A stretch of DNA of 64,000 bases, taken from positions 3,100,001 to 3,164,000 of the forward strand of contig JBLDXI010000007.1 in NCBI GenBank assembly GCA_047495785.1, written 5' to 3'. Below the pieces are notes generated by a model. That model saw only the letters and a program-made list of their open reading frames with translations. It did no database searches and had not been told where the DNA came from. Of the stretch, positions 10,848 through 20,826 are shown one piece after another. The number at the start of each line of letters is the position of its first letter. Positions within the stretch are counted from its first letter, which is position 1. The translations under genes and the position numbers were made by a program. The stretch is from Lepidodermella squamata (lineage: Eukaryota > Gastrotricha).

Positions 10848-13139
10848 ATGTCAACTCGTGGTCACTGGAGAATGGCTATTGCCCTTTTCGTAGTCTCAGC
10901 TATGTCCGCAAACAGCCAATCGCCAGATACTAGTGTCTTACCTCTCCCGTGTTCCTGGTCTGGCAATCTTTCATATGATTCAAGTGTATCTTTCGACATC
11001 GCAATCAACGGAAACAATTACATTGGATCCGGCCTGTTGGCGGTCGGTTCAAGAATAATGTATACTAACAGTTCTAATGTGACTACAAAGCTTCGAGCCT
11101 ACTACGTATGGATTAGCTTTTTTCGTTATGCTAAAACTATTTAGATCGCCATTCTTGAAATCATAGGGAAGAGCTTCGTGGACGAATTTCAGAGCGGAAA
11201 TCGACATGAAGTTGAATTATGACATCACGAATAACAACACATGGTTTGGATTGGAGCTGACGCATAAGAGCTGGAGTAAGACTTTGTTTGATCGCACACT
11301 CCTTTGAAGCTTTGGAACTTTTTAACCTAGATTACAGAGGCATATTTTTCTGGTTAAGGATTGGACTTGGAGGAGAAGCAGTTGTAAGCTTCGAACCCAA
11401 TGCTACATCTCTTCGTGCGCCATCAGACTTGATGAACCTAGCAAGATCGAATCCAGCCTGTGGGAGGCAAGATACCTTGACTTCAACCGGCAGCAGTGAT
11501 GTTAAATTCGTTATTCAAGTTATCAATGAACTCATCACGGTAAGAGCTAGATAATGGACTGGAATGTTCTTCTAATGCGTTTTTGAGTGATAGGTAGCAT
11601 TGGTGAACCTTCAAGACAGCAACTCAACTACGAGATCAAGCATCTGCCTCGAGAATATCGTGGCTCCTGGGCTTACAGCAATGTTTTCTGATAGGAATTA
11701 TTCAGAATTGTACTTGACAGCCCGAGGAGCTGGTGTCACATCAACATCACTGCAAAAGTTCTTCATATTTGCGTTTGACTATAATTCAACGTCATTCCCA
11801 ACAACAAGTAACGCTGGCCCTCCTTGCTTCCCAACTCCGTCGTCGCAGCTGCCATCAACAACCGATCCTAGCACTAAACCTACCCTTGCTGCTGTAAATA
11901 ATTCTATGAAAGATTCTAATACCGATTTCACGAAAGCTCCGAATACCGATTTCACGAAAGCTCCGAATACCGGTTTTATGAAAGATCCGAATACCGGGTT
12001 TCCGATTCCTGTTTTGATAGACGGCAGCCGTATTCCGATAATCAAAGTTAGCGATCTAACTGTGTGCGAAGATTTGGATCCTTCGGTTAGGTAAGCTCTA
12101 CCTACGTCGTAGTAATCAGCTTCAAGGATTCCCTAACAGGTCCCCCGCATTCGACACGAAGCTTTATGTTACAGTGACAGTTGAGCGGCTAAATCAACTG
12201 GATGCCATGAACCAAGAAATATCCCTACTAGCCACGTTACGAATTCAATGGGTTGTTACGACCTGTAAAAGCTCACTGACAGCCCCCGGCGCCTTAAATG
12301 AGGAAAGAATCTATACTACAAAAAGAAGTGAAGTCTGGACACCCAATGTCCAGCTCGCGAACAGCACCAACGATTTCTACATGGTTACGAGCACAGAAAG
12401 CGACGTAGTTCAAATTGTCTACTATCCAACTACCCCGAACCGGACCTTGTTTTTCCACTGGAATCGACTAGTCACTCTCAACGCGAAATGTGACATGAAC
12501 ATGCGAAAATTCCCCTTTGATACCCAAGAATGTGAGCTAGCGTTTTTGACCGAGGAAACGACCACGTTTATGTCTTTCGCCGGCGCGATGCTGAGAATAA
12601 GAAGTCGCATGTCTAATGGCATATGGAACTTCATCGGGTCAACAACTTCGACAGGAACGATGGCGACGAATGTTGACAAAGTAGGATCAGTCAGTTATGT
12701 GAAATTGAAACTGAAATATGCTCGTGAGCCGTGGCGTTACGTTGTTAATTCCATCTTGCCGTGTTGGTTTCTGCTAGTTCTGGTCTTCGCTTCTTTCCTA
12801 ATGCCTCCCGATTGCCCAGATCGACCTATATTTTGTGGGACGATTATTTTAGCGCTTATCGTAGCGCAATCAGCCGTCTTCGACCAAATGCCTGTTACAT
12901 CAGATAAAATATTGCTTGCTGAGTATATGACACTTCTCACGGCTTCAACAATCGTCACAACTATTTACGATATGCTTATTTTGCTGATTCATCAGAAATA
13001 CGGTAGTCTGATAGCGCTGAAAGTAGCGTTCTCAAGAACCAAATTAACTATTGGATCTTGCTGCGATCTCATTGTTGCCCTGCTCTCGGCTGAGATTTTT
13101 CTAGTTAGCACAATTTATGGACTTATTAATATTGCTTGA
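10848..13139 (+). CDS. Cys-loop ligand-gated ion channel fused to an N-terminal lectin-like module (5 exons, 690 aa)
   Basis: Exons read 10848-11105, 11167-11275, 11331-11539, 11594-12090 and 12140-13139, with GT-AG introns of 49-61 bp and all phases matching. Residues 1-24 look like a signal peptide. Residues about 30-260 form a beta-rich module with WFGLELTHKSW and an FDI strand, ConA-like in pattern (inference). A linker then carries imperfect PNTDFTKA repeats. The channel starts near SPAFDTKLYV (exon 5). The Cys-loop is C475/C489 with 13 residues between, including KFPFDTQ. Four membrane segments lie near 559-578, 589-605, 616-639 and 664-687. The M1-M2 turn is DCPDRPIF, and there is no PAR anion motif. 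Loop C lacks vicinal cysteines, and the M3-M4 loop is only about 22 residues. It is a plasma-membrane receptor of unknown ligand. A GABA-B-like receptor gene follows on the same strand. An acceptor a few bases later in exon 3 is also possible. Confidence 0.85.
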
Positions 13140-13288
13140 TGCGTCCCTTGGAGATGAAACAACCCTTATCGCTCTTCTGTAACATGATTCTTGCTAGGTG
13201 GTTTTCAGTTGGCTGAATTCGCCTTGAATTCGTGACATAGCTCTTTCTCTTGTTCTACTGCATTTAAATGTAATTTTAATTGAATTTC

Positions 13289-13294
13289 AATAAA
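13289..13294 (+). terminator. Poly(A) signal of the fusion channel gene
   Basis: AATAAA sits 150 bp after the channel stop codon and 225 bp before the ATG of the next gene. The two same-strand genes are therefore likely separate transcripts with a very short intergenic promoter. Confidence 0.5.
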
Positions 13295-13518
13295 AAATCG
13301 TATGGGTCGCACGACTGTATGTTTCATCGGAGAGTCATAGCAACGAGATCGATTGACCAATCAACATGCACACATCAGAATCGGACTTTCCAGTGGTTGC
13401 ACAATGAAGTTGCAAAATTTCGTTTTTCCAGTTAATATCTTCACAGCACGGGATCTCTGCCATTTGCCATATCTCTTGGAAACTCGATAGAGTACAGATC
13501 ACAATTTTGTGAAAAAAA

Positions 13519-15801
13519 ATGCTGACAAGGGTTCTGCTTGTTATAGTTTCAACCGGCTTCATAGAAATTTCGACTCAAGAGAAAAACGAGCAGCTCCAAG
13601 TTCTGACATTGCTGCCCATCACCGGAGATGAGCCACGGAAAGGCCAAGCGTGCAAAGCCGCTATACAAATGGTTTTTGACGAGGCTAACAATCGAAGCGA
13701 TATTCTACCGAATTACCGCTTGAAGCCCTCTTATCAAGATGAAGGACCTTTCGGGCGCAATATGCCGAGTTTAGCAGTTCAGTTTCAGAGGAACATCGAA
13801 ACAGGGCTGAAATCTCCTTTAATTGTTGGCGGATGGTGGGTCGGTGGTTGTGTTGCCCTTGCTCCGATCTTGCATCATTTGAACATGGTTCAAAGCGTTG
13901 TTGGCTGCGGCTCCCCAGGGTTGAACGCAAATCGAATTCGCTACCCGAATTTCTACAAAGTTCGTAGTGCTGGCGACCTGATGTGTTTTGCCCATCTTCG
14001 TTTCATTCAATCTATTGGAAAATGGCGCCGATTTTCCATCGTAGCCGACGCAACTAGCGCGTTTGATTACTCGATAGGGATTTTCCTGCTAAGGCAAGCT
14101 ATTTACAACGGCTTCACCATTCCATACTTCGGCCTAACCCCGAGTTTCGACGATCCAGTGATGCTAGAGCTCGTGCAAGCCAACGCTCGAGTGATTTACA
14201 TAAGTTCGACCTCTCAAATCATCCGATTTCTGTGCCAAGCTTTCAAATTCGGCATAACTGGGGCGAGGTATGTCTTCATTGTCAACTATAGCTCGTATTT
14301 CGACCCAGATCTATTGGCCGATGTGATTTACCCCGGCTGCACTCGAGCTGTTGTGCGAGAGCAGGCTAAATTCACTGTGTGGATCGCGTGGACATCGACG
14401 ACTGATGAACCGGCACAAAAATCTTCGCTAGGCATAACATTCAACGATTTCGTCGAAAAATTTGACAGGAATTTCGGGCAAGTAGCTGATATATCAGCTG
14501 ATCTGGAGAAAAGAGCCATCTGCCATGATGTAGCTCTCCAAGCTGTTTTGACGCTGAATGAAACTGATAATAGACTTCAAACCCAGCATAATCTATCACT
14601 GAGCAACTACTCAACCTTTCCAAGCTTGGTATCGAATGTGGTGAATCAGACTATTTTTCAAACTGAATTTCAAGGTTTCAGGCTCAGTAAGCCATTCAAG
14701 TACTCATCAAGGGCTGAACACGACGATGAAACTTACATTGCGGTTCAATGGCATCCAGTGAAAAAACGGCAATTCCTATTCAGCATCGGTCTTCAGGACA
14801 AAGAAAAATCAAATGCATATAACTTGGGCGATTATATTATCACTAAAACATTCAACCAACCCATATGGCTAACTTCTGACGGCTCTCCGCCCAGAGATGA
14901 TTGGGCAGTCCTCAATACCTCAGCAGAGGTCCCCATGACTTTTTTCTGGGCCATTTTAATTTCAGTTGTGTCCCTTGTCATATTTCAAGCTATTTTACTC
15001 CGGAAATTGCATTCGAATGGGCTAACACAAAACCATATTCTGACTTGTTTTGGATGTTTTTTCTTCGATGCAGCTGCCTTGATTTTTGCGATCAACTGGA
15101 ACAGAAGTGATTGGTCAAAAGTCAGTTCAGGAGTGATTTGTTGCCTTGAGCGATGCGTACCGGCTGCAGCGATGGTGTTCATTCAATCGCAAACCTTTTT
15201 GAGGCTGATGCTCAATCACGGCGAAGTGCAACGAAAACGGAAACGCGCGAACGTTAGTTCAAATTCGACGAAATTTAAGATATCTGCCAATAAAATGCCG
15301 GTTGCTGACAATGAAGGGCGAGCCTTGAGCGATTTCAAGCGGAAGACTACTTACGGAACTATATTTATGTCTGTGATAACGCTCATCTATGTCACGATTT
15401 GGTTCACGTTGGACACTCCTGCCCTCGAAATTCAAGTGCTAGGAGAACCGGGCGGAGTTTTCGTTGCTGAAATCGATACGCTTGTCCTTACCCAGGTCGC
15501 GCTTTGTCATTCGAAATACGAAACTGTATGGGTTTCGGCTGTCACTGGATTTCACGCACTCGCTTTGTTTTTCGGCTGCATTTTCGCGTACGGTTTGAGG
15601 GGCAAGATCAGCTCTCATCTCATCAGTGAAAAGCCTAGTCTTAGCCGTGTTAGACTTCTCACCGTTTGCTTGGCGTCGCTGTTCATTGGGGGTGCTTTTG
15701 TTGTTTTACTAATGCGAGAATTGCCTCACGTTCAGTCAATTGTTATTTCGCTGGTTTCACTTGTTGGATCGGGGGCCACTTCCATCCTACTGCTGACGTG
15801 A
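13519..15801 (+). CDS. GABA-B-like class C G-protein-coupled receptor, intronless (760 aa)
   Basis: The start (ATG 13519) gives a signal peptide, MLTRVLLVIVSTGFIEIS. Residues about 25-430 resemble the type I periplasmic-binding-protein ligand domain (ANF receptor family): ITGDEPRKGQACKAAIQMV near the start, then VVGCGSPGLN, typical of class C receptors. There is no cysteine-rich domain; instead a GABA-B-like juxtamembrane stretch (PIWLTSDGSPPRDDW) leads straight into seven membrane segments starting near residue 473. The intracellular end is short. It is a plasma-membrane receptor. GABA itself as ligand is not supported, because the binding residues cannot be checked here. It lies 380 bp downstream of the fusion channel. 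A single exon is unusual for this family and may indicate retroposition. Confidence 0.85.
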   Translation: MLTRVLLVIVSTGFIEISTQEKNEQLQVLTLLPITGDEPRKGQACKAAIQMVFDEANNRSDILPNYRLKPSYQDEGPFGRNMPSLAVQFQRNIETGLKSPLIVGGWWVGGCVALAPILHHLNMVQSVVGCGSPGLNANRIRYPNFYKVRSAGDLMCFAHLRFIQSIGKWRRFSIVADATSAFDYSIGIFLLRQAIYNGFTIPYFGLTPSFDDPVMLELVQANARVIYISSTSQIIRFLCQAFKFGITGARYVFIVNYSSYFDPDLLADVIYPGCTRAVVREQAKFTVWIAWTSTTDEPAQKSSLGITFNDFVEKFDRNFGQVADISADLEKRAICHDVALQAVLTLNETDNRLQTQHNLSLSNYSTFPSLVSNVVNQTIFQTEFQGFRLSKPFKYSSRAEHDDETYIAVQWHPVKKRQFLFSIGLQDKEKSNAYNLGDYIITKTFNQPIWLTSDGSPPRDDWAVLNTSAEVPMTFFWAILISVVSLVIFQAILLRKLHSNGLTQNHILTCFGCFFFDAAALIFAINWNRSDWSKVSSGVICCLERCVPAAAMVFIQSQTFLRLMLNHGEVQRKRKRANVSSNSTKFKISANKMPVADNEGRALSDFKRKTTYGTIFMSVITLIYVTIWFTLDTPALEIQVLGEPGGVFVAEIDTLVLTQVALCHSKYETVWVSAVTGFHALALFFGCIFAYGLRGKISSHLISEKPSLSRVRLLTVCLASLFIGGAFVVLLMRELPHVQSIVISLVSLVGSGATSILLLT

Positions 15802-16209
15802 AGAGAGGATATTTACCTGATGGCTTTTTGGCTAACCCGTCAGGAATAGATATGACCCATTTAACCCTTGAGACCGCATTCACGGTTTCATAATAAGTTA
15901 GTATCCGGCGATGATTGTGATTTGTTATTTGAAAAACCTTTAAACGTTAAACCGTGAGTGGCACTTCTGCAGGATGTATTCGGTACAACTATGATGCAGT
16001 AAATTTGTCTTATTGCTCGTACACACGGCCTAGTTGTGTGATTTGACTCGTATCAACTCAAACGCAAGAAGATCAAGCAAGCCAGCCGCATCAGCTTTCT
16101 CGAGAGAATGCACTGAACCAAACATATATTGTAATAACGAACTGATAGTTTTATTTTGATCAGGTAACAACAACAAAAAGGCAAATGTCACACGTGAATA
16201 GTCAATTGT
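15802..16209. other. Convergent intergenic region
   Basis: About 400 bp between the 3' ends of the GPCR and the family member at 16210-18141. I see nothing in it beyond AT-rich 3' flanks. Confidence 0.4.
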
Positions 16210-18141
16210 TCAGTCAACCGTTGAAACTTTCGACAACTCACAAATAGCAACTCTCATTCTTTCAATAATATTGTGAAGTGAAGTTTTCTCACGCTTCATC
16301 TCAGCTGCAAATGTGACATTTCGCTGAGCAATAGTCATCACGAGTTTGCCTAGAATCAACTCACGACATAGATAGCTACGCGCTAAGCTTTTCGATTTTA
16401 CGCCCATAGCTTTGATCATCGACTTCATTCTGTTAAAATTGATCTCGAGAGATAAAGCTGGAAAAAACAAGTAAAGTTCGGTTATAACAGCTAAATTGGC
16501 ACAATCGAAAGACAGCTCTTTAGCTGAAGTGACGCGATCACGAGCCGAAATTCGCGACAAATGGCCAAGTCCTTCGCGAAACGTCAACCGGGCATTATCT
16601 CGATTGCCGATCGATTTAAGCCATCGGCTTCGAGCTGATTTATCGGACAATCGAAGGAAAGGAATCATCGCCAGCCAGAGAGGTTCATTGTGGTCATAGT
16701 GTACAAGAATGAATTCGAAAAATTCGGCTTCTTTGTAAATCTGGCGATGGACAGGTTTTTCGGGGAATCGGCACAAAATTGCCATAAGTCTTGACAAAAC
16801 GTCCACGCCTTCGTAAGTCTCCATTGCAGGACAAAGTGTTGCCGTAAATAGCCCTGCAAATATCTGGTTATTCGACAGACGACTCTGTTGCTCTAAGCTT
16901 AGCCCAGTCAGCATCGTATGCAATATTTCGAGGCTTCTTACGAAGCTGCGTTTCTCGAGGCCATGAAGTAAAGCGATGAATAAAGAATGGCTATTAATAA
17001 GTTTTTTCTCGACGGCTGGTTCTTCCAATAAGATCTCCAGTAGATCGAGAATTGTTTCGTGAGCTCCTGGCGGAAAGGCATAAGCTCCGGACGTCATCAG
17101 CACCATGCCAAGTGAAAGCAAGTCGGGAGTATCCTCGATAATTTTCTGACCAGTCCAGTCGACCAGTCCAGTTGACGATCCTTTTCTATAAAAATTCATC
17201 AGCAATTGGAGAAGTAAAAGCCGAATTATGCAATCAAAATCGAGGAAATCAGGACTGTTTTCGCATCTCTGGAGAAAGAAGCTCACAATATGAGCGTATC
17301 CGTTGTTGTTCATCATCACCTGTTTGAAGCCTTCATCAGAAGTAGGAAATTTGACAGCCTGACGAAGCACGGCATCGAGCCATTTAAGCCTCTCATTTAA
17401 CGAAGATTTCAATACAAGTGAAACCAGGGTCAACAGCCGGATTTGACTTGGCGAGGGTGATGTATAATCGGCTTCCAACACTTTTTGACGAAATACTGAA
17501 TTTCTTTTCAGCTCAGAAAACGCCTTGTCAGTTGTGTCCGAAGACAGCTCTGTGTTACTTGACAGACGAGCTGCGACGAGGACAATAAAAGCCAACTCAT
17601 CAACGCCCTCGCTGCAGTTGAAATTTTTGAAGATTTCAGCACATTTCGGCAGGATGTAGTTGTCAAGAATCTCAAAAAGCTCATCGCCATTATCCTTCTC
17701 TTCTCCTGAGAACGGACTGTTGTAGTAGTTCATTAGCGAATACGCTTCATTCACGAAAGGAATGAACGCTTTGCTTCGGTAAATTAGGTAGCCAAGCCAG
17801 CTATACACCAAGGCGGTTCGAGGTCGGTTGGTATTCAGAGCACACTTAGCGATCCGCTCGTAGACTTGTTCAGACGGCGAGTAGGTATCGGCTAATTTGA
17901 TGAAAGCACCGAATGCTTCTTCATAATGACCTTCGAGCATATGAGCTATTCCTTTTGCCTGCAGGATTGATGCCGAGGCCTTTCCATTTTCAAACTCAGG
18001 ATAGCCACCAAAAGCGCGAATACGGACTTCGTTTGCAAATTTTTCCACATCTTCCTTTGTGTGGATCGCGGCGATTTTACGTTGGACAATTATCGATCCA
18101 GACGTTGCATCGTTTCCAAAAAGAAGCTTGACTAAGCTCAT
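16210..18141 (-). CDS. Multigene family member 5, TPR-like helical protein (643 aa)
   Basis: An intronless ORF from the ATG at 18141. The N-terminus MSLVKLLFGNDATSGS matches the family motif, followed by EVRIRAFGGYPEFE. The TPR-like hairpin is GHYEEAFGAFIKLADTY followed by YERIAKCALNTNRPRTALVY. SPSQIRLLTLVSLVL is near residue 230, and SDEGFKQVM near 275. The C-terminal part is helical (CRELILGKLVMTI, then the basic stretch MKREKTSLHNIIERMRVAI). There is no signal peptide. It is divergently paired with the member at 18716, 574 bp away. It resembles the 18716 product more than other copies in spacing (ALVYSWL / AVVYLWL), suggesting an inverted duplication. Function unknown. Confidence 0.9.
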   Translation of the reverse strand: MSLVKLLFGNDATSGSIIVQRKIAAIHTKEDVEKFANEVRIRAFGGYPEFENGKASASILQAKGIAHMLEGHYEEAFGAFIKLADTYSPSEQVYERIAKCALNTNRPRTALVYSWLGYLIYRSKAFIPFVNEAYSLMNYYNSPFSGEEKDNGDELFEILDNYILPKCAEIFKNFNCSEGVDELAFIVLVAARLSSNTELSSDTTDKAFSELKRNSVFRQKVLEADYTSPSPSQIRLLTLVSLVLKSSLNERLKWLDAVLRQAVKFPTSDEGFKQVMMNNNGYAHIVSFFLQRCENSPDFLDFDCIIRLLLLQLLMNFYRKGSSTGLVDWTGQKIIEDTPDLLSLGMVLMTSGAYAFPPGAHETILDLLEILLEEPAVEKKLINSHSLFIALLHGLEKRSFVRSLEILHTMLTGLSLEQQSRLSNNQIFAGLFTATLCPAMETYEGVDVLSRLMAILCRFPEKPVHRQIYKEAEFFEFILVHYDHNEPLWLAMIPFLRLSDKSARSRWLKSIGNRDNARLTFREGLGHLSRISARDRVTSAKELSFDCANLAVITELYLFFPALSLEINFNRMKSMIKAMGVKSKSLARSYLCRELILGKLVMTIAQRNVTFAAEMKREKTSLHNIIERMRVAICELSKVSTVD

Positions 18142-18715
18142 CGAAATTCAATGAAAGCTTATTAAGACGTTTAAATCCTAAAATTGAGAAATAGATGAAG
18201 TAAGTGATAACTGACAGTTGATTATTGAGATATGATAAACTTCACTAGCGTGATGAAGTATCGAAAATGTTTTACATATAACTGTTAATTTTCAATTCCC
18301 GCTGTAAGCAGCCAGCACTAAATAATAAAAGCTGTAAGCCAATCGAAACATCGAGATATTTATCATGTCAAATATGTGCTCCTCGCGACCAGATTTGATT
18401 TCAAGTGAGGTTTCGTACCATTATTTGAAACATCAACATGAGAATGGTGCCATGTTTTTGCTTGCGAACAGCTGACATTATGGAAAAGAGTCAACATTTT
18501 GCAGCCAGACCAATACATGCTTCTCAAAATTAACGTGACTGGGCTACGAATCAAGTATTGGGCTAATTTCCTTGAGGTGCAAAGTGAAAGTGTTTATTCC
18601 ACGCTTTTCTGATTCTCTTATACTTTCTCAATTTTTCTTCCTCATTGGTCTTCTACCAGTCCAGATGAGGCAAAATTGATAAGATGTCTGTGACGTCCTT
18701 TCGATATAGGTGAAT
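18142..18715. promoter_or_regulatory. Shared upstream region of divergent family members 5 and 6
   Basis: 574 bp between two head-to-head start codons. It presumably holds both promoters, possibly bidirectional. No sharp motif can be called. Confidence 0.35.
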
Positions 18716-20305
18716 ATGTCGAATCTGATTAAAGTTTTGTTTGGAAACGATTGCACACCAGGCTGTCCGGCTATTCAACGAACGTTGTCCAGTCCTGATT
18801 TTAGGAGAAATTTCTCACAATTACGCAAGGACATTTTCGAGCGAGCCTGCGGCGGTTACCACGCTCATCAAGCCTGGATTCATCAAAAAATGTACGACTT
18901 TGATGACGGCGAAAGCTGCTACGAAAAAGGTCGTTATGAAGAGGCTTATGAATATTTCCTGAAATACGTTAACAATCACGGTTGGACTTCGCAAGCTTTC
19001 ATTAGATTGGCTCAATGTGCTCTGGAACTGAAAAAACCTCGAACAGCAGTGGTCTACCTGTGGCTGAATTCGCTCACCTACTCGCATCATCTTGTTGGCG
19101 AATTGATTTTCAAAGCTTACGAAGATCTTGGAATGACTGGGATCAATTACATGAGCGGATATTACGAAGACTTTTCGAAGGTTATTCAAGTTTTCGACAA
19201 AAAGCTACTACCGAAATGCGAGGATCTTCTAGCCGAATTGGAATCTGAAGGCGAAGATGATCTAGCGTTTTTCGCAATGTTGGCTTTCCGTACGAAAGAC
19301 TTGCGATGCCGAATTTCCGACTTAATCACAAAGAAACTCGACGAAAACCGAATCGATGCATCTTCACCATCCAGAATTCGATTAACGACTCTCCTGCTGG
19401 TGTCTCTGGATGAAGAGAAACAGCAATCTATCGAGATGGCTTGGTTCAAGGGTTTGGTAGGAGAATTTTGGAAATTTGCAACCTCGGATGAAGGCTTCAA
19501 ATTGGTTATTCAACTCGACTATGATGTTTTCCCTGTTCTAATCAGGCTGTTACCTCACCTTGATCCAAGTCTCTATAGTGACGGCAATCTTTCTGCGCCC
19601 ATTCGATTTTTATTGCTTCATTTCTTGCCATCGTATTGTGATTCTGAGACGTTGCTTTTGAAAAGCGTTGTCGCCTCGCTTATGATAATTGAGGCTATTT
19701 CTAAAGCTGAATCGTGCAACTTCGGCCAAAATCCTGGCGAAACTCTTGATATGCTTTCGTTCTGTTTGCGTAATATGAATGCTGGAACATTGCTGAATCC
19801 TCTTTTTGACGCGATTTCTCAACTCGCCGTGAAGCCGGAATGCGTTGAGGAGATGAATGACAACTCTACCCTGTTTGTCGTTTTGACTCAATTGATGGAT
19901 TCATGTGAATTTTTCGAGGTTTTAGCCGTAGTGAATAAAATTCTGATACAAGCGAGCTCATACCAGCTCGAAACTTTGATGAATAATCAAGTTTTTGTGA
20001 ATTGTTTCATTAAGATATTTGAGAGATATGTCTCAAAAAAGATGTCACATCTTCAAGCTGAACAACTGTCAAACTTTTTAGCTTTAGCTTTGAAGCCTAG
20101 CAATACGCTGTTTTGTCGGTATTTCTACTCGAATGTTTCCTTCTTAAAAACTGCCTTGTCCAAGTATGAAGACGCGAGTTATACAATTTCGCCTATTTTG
20201 GTACCGATTTTCAAATTCGCCGACGTTGAAAGCCAAAAGAAGCTGTCGAAATGCTTTACAAAAGATGAAGTGGTCAGGATTATGACCAAGTTGGCGCAAT
20301 CGTAA
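18716..20305 (+). CDS. Multigene family member 6, C-terminally shortened (529 aa)
   Basis: I took the ATG at 18716, which gives MSNLIKVLFGNDCTPGCP; the codon six bases earlier is GTG. Family features in order: ERACGGYHA, the TPR-like hairpin KGRYEEAYEYFLKYV and AQCALELKKPRTAVVYLWL, SPSRIRLTTLLL, and TSDEGFKLVIQLDY. The ORF stops at SQKKLSKCFTKDE...LAQS, about 115 residues before the end of other members, so the conserved region with the RREL.LGK helix and the basic C-terminal helix is missing. I found no continuation in the next few hundred bases. It could be a functional short form or a decaying copy; the intact 1.6-kb frame favours recent or functional status. Confidence 0.85.
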   Translation: MSNLIKVLFGNDCTPGCPAIQRTLSSPDFRRNFSQLRKDIFERACGGYHAHQAWIHQKMYDFDDGESCYEKGRYEEAYEYFLKYVNNHGWTSQAFIRLAQCALELKKPRTAVVYLWLNSLTYSHHLVGELIFKAYEDLGMTGINYMSGYYEDFSKVIQVFDKKLLPKCEDLLAELESEGEDDLAFFAMLAFRTKDLRCRISDLITKKLDENRIDASSPSRIRLTTLLLVSLDEEKQQSIEMAWFKGLVGEFWKFATSDEGFKLVIQLDYDVFPVLIRLLPHLDPSLYSDGNLSAPIRFLLLHFLPSYCDSETLLLKSVVASLMIIEAISKAESCNFGQNPGETLDMLSFCLRNMNAGTLLNPLFDAISQLAVKPECVEEMNDNSTLFVVLTQLMDSCEFFEVLAVVNKILIQASSYQLETLMNNQVFVNCFIKIFERYVSKKMSHLQAEQLSNFLALALKPSNTLFCRYFYSNVSFLKTALSKYEDASYTISPILVPIFKFADVESQKKLSKCFTKDEVVRIMTKLAQS

Positions 20306-20826
20306 TGGCTCACAAACCTCCTTCTTACATTTTGGCTTTCGGGTCGATTTTATAGAATGTGATGGGTTTTGCAGTCACGTGTCACGTCCAGTTTGCGATG
20401 GGTTATTCTGTTATAATGCGACTTGTATTGCCATTGTATCATGTTCGTAGTTTCCCATAATTTTACAAATTTGAGTAATAATTTCCAGCTTGAAGAATGG
20501 AGTCAATAAAGTGTTCGAAACCTCATGTTTCCTCAAGGTCTTTTTTGCATCAGTGTTCCTCATTTTAGCAAGAGAACGTTTTTCATTTTGGATTCCAGGA
20601 CTGTACCTGTTATCTGATCAAATCTATTTCCGGCAAAATCGATATTTTGAGCAAAATGTTCTGGAGCCTTCTGCTTTCTGCTTTCCGAAATCTTTAGTGG
20701 CCTTGAGCTTTCAAAGCTTGTAGTAAATATGGCTGCAGGTAAAGTAGCTCCAGTTTGCCGTGAAGAAAACAATAACTATCCCAATCATTCACAATTTATT
20801 ACTCGCAAGCATCGTGTAACAAAATA
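20306..20826. other. Convergent intergenic region
   Basis: 521 bp between two 3' ends. No gene is supported, and the short ORF inside (20490-20723) has no resemblance to the family. Confidence 0.4.
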
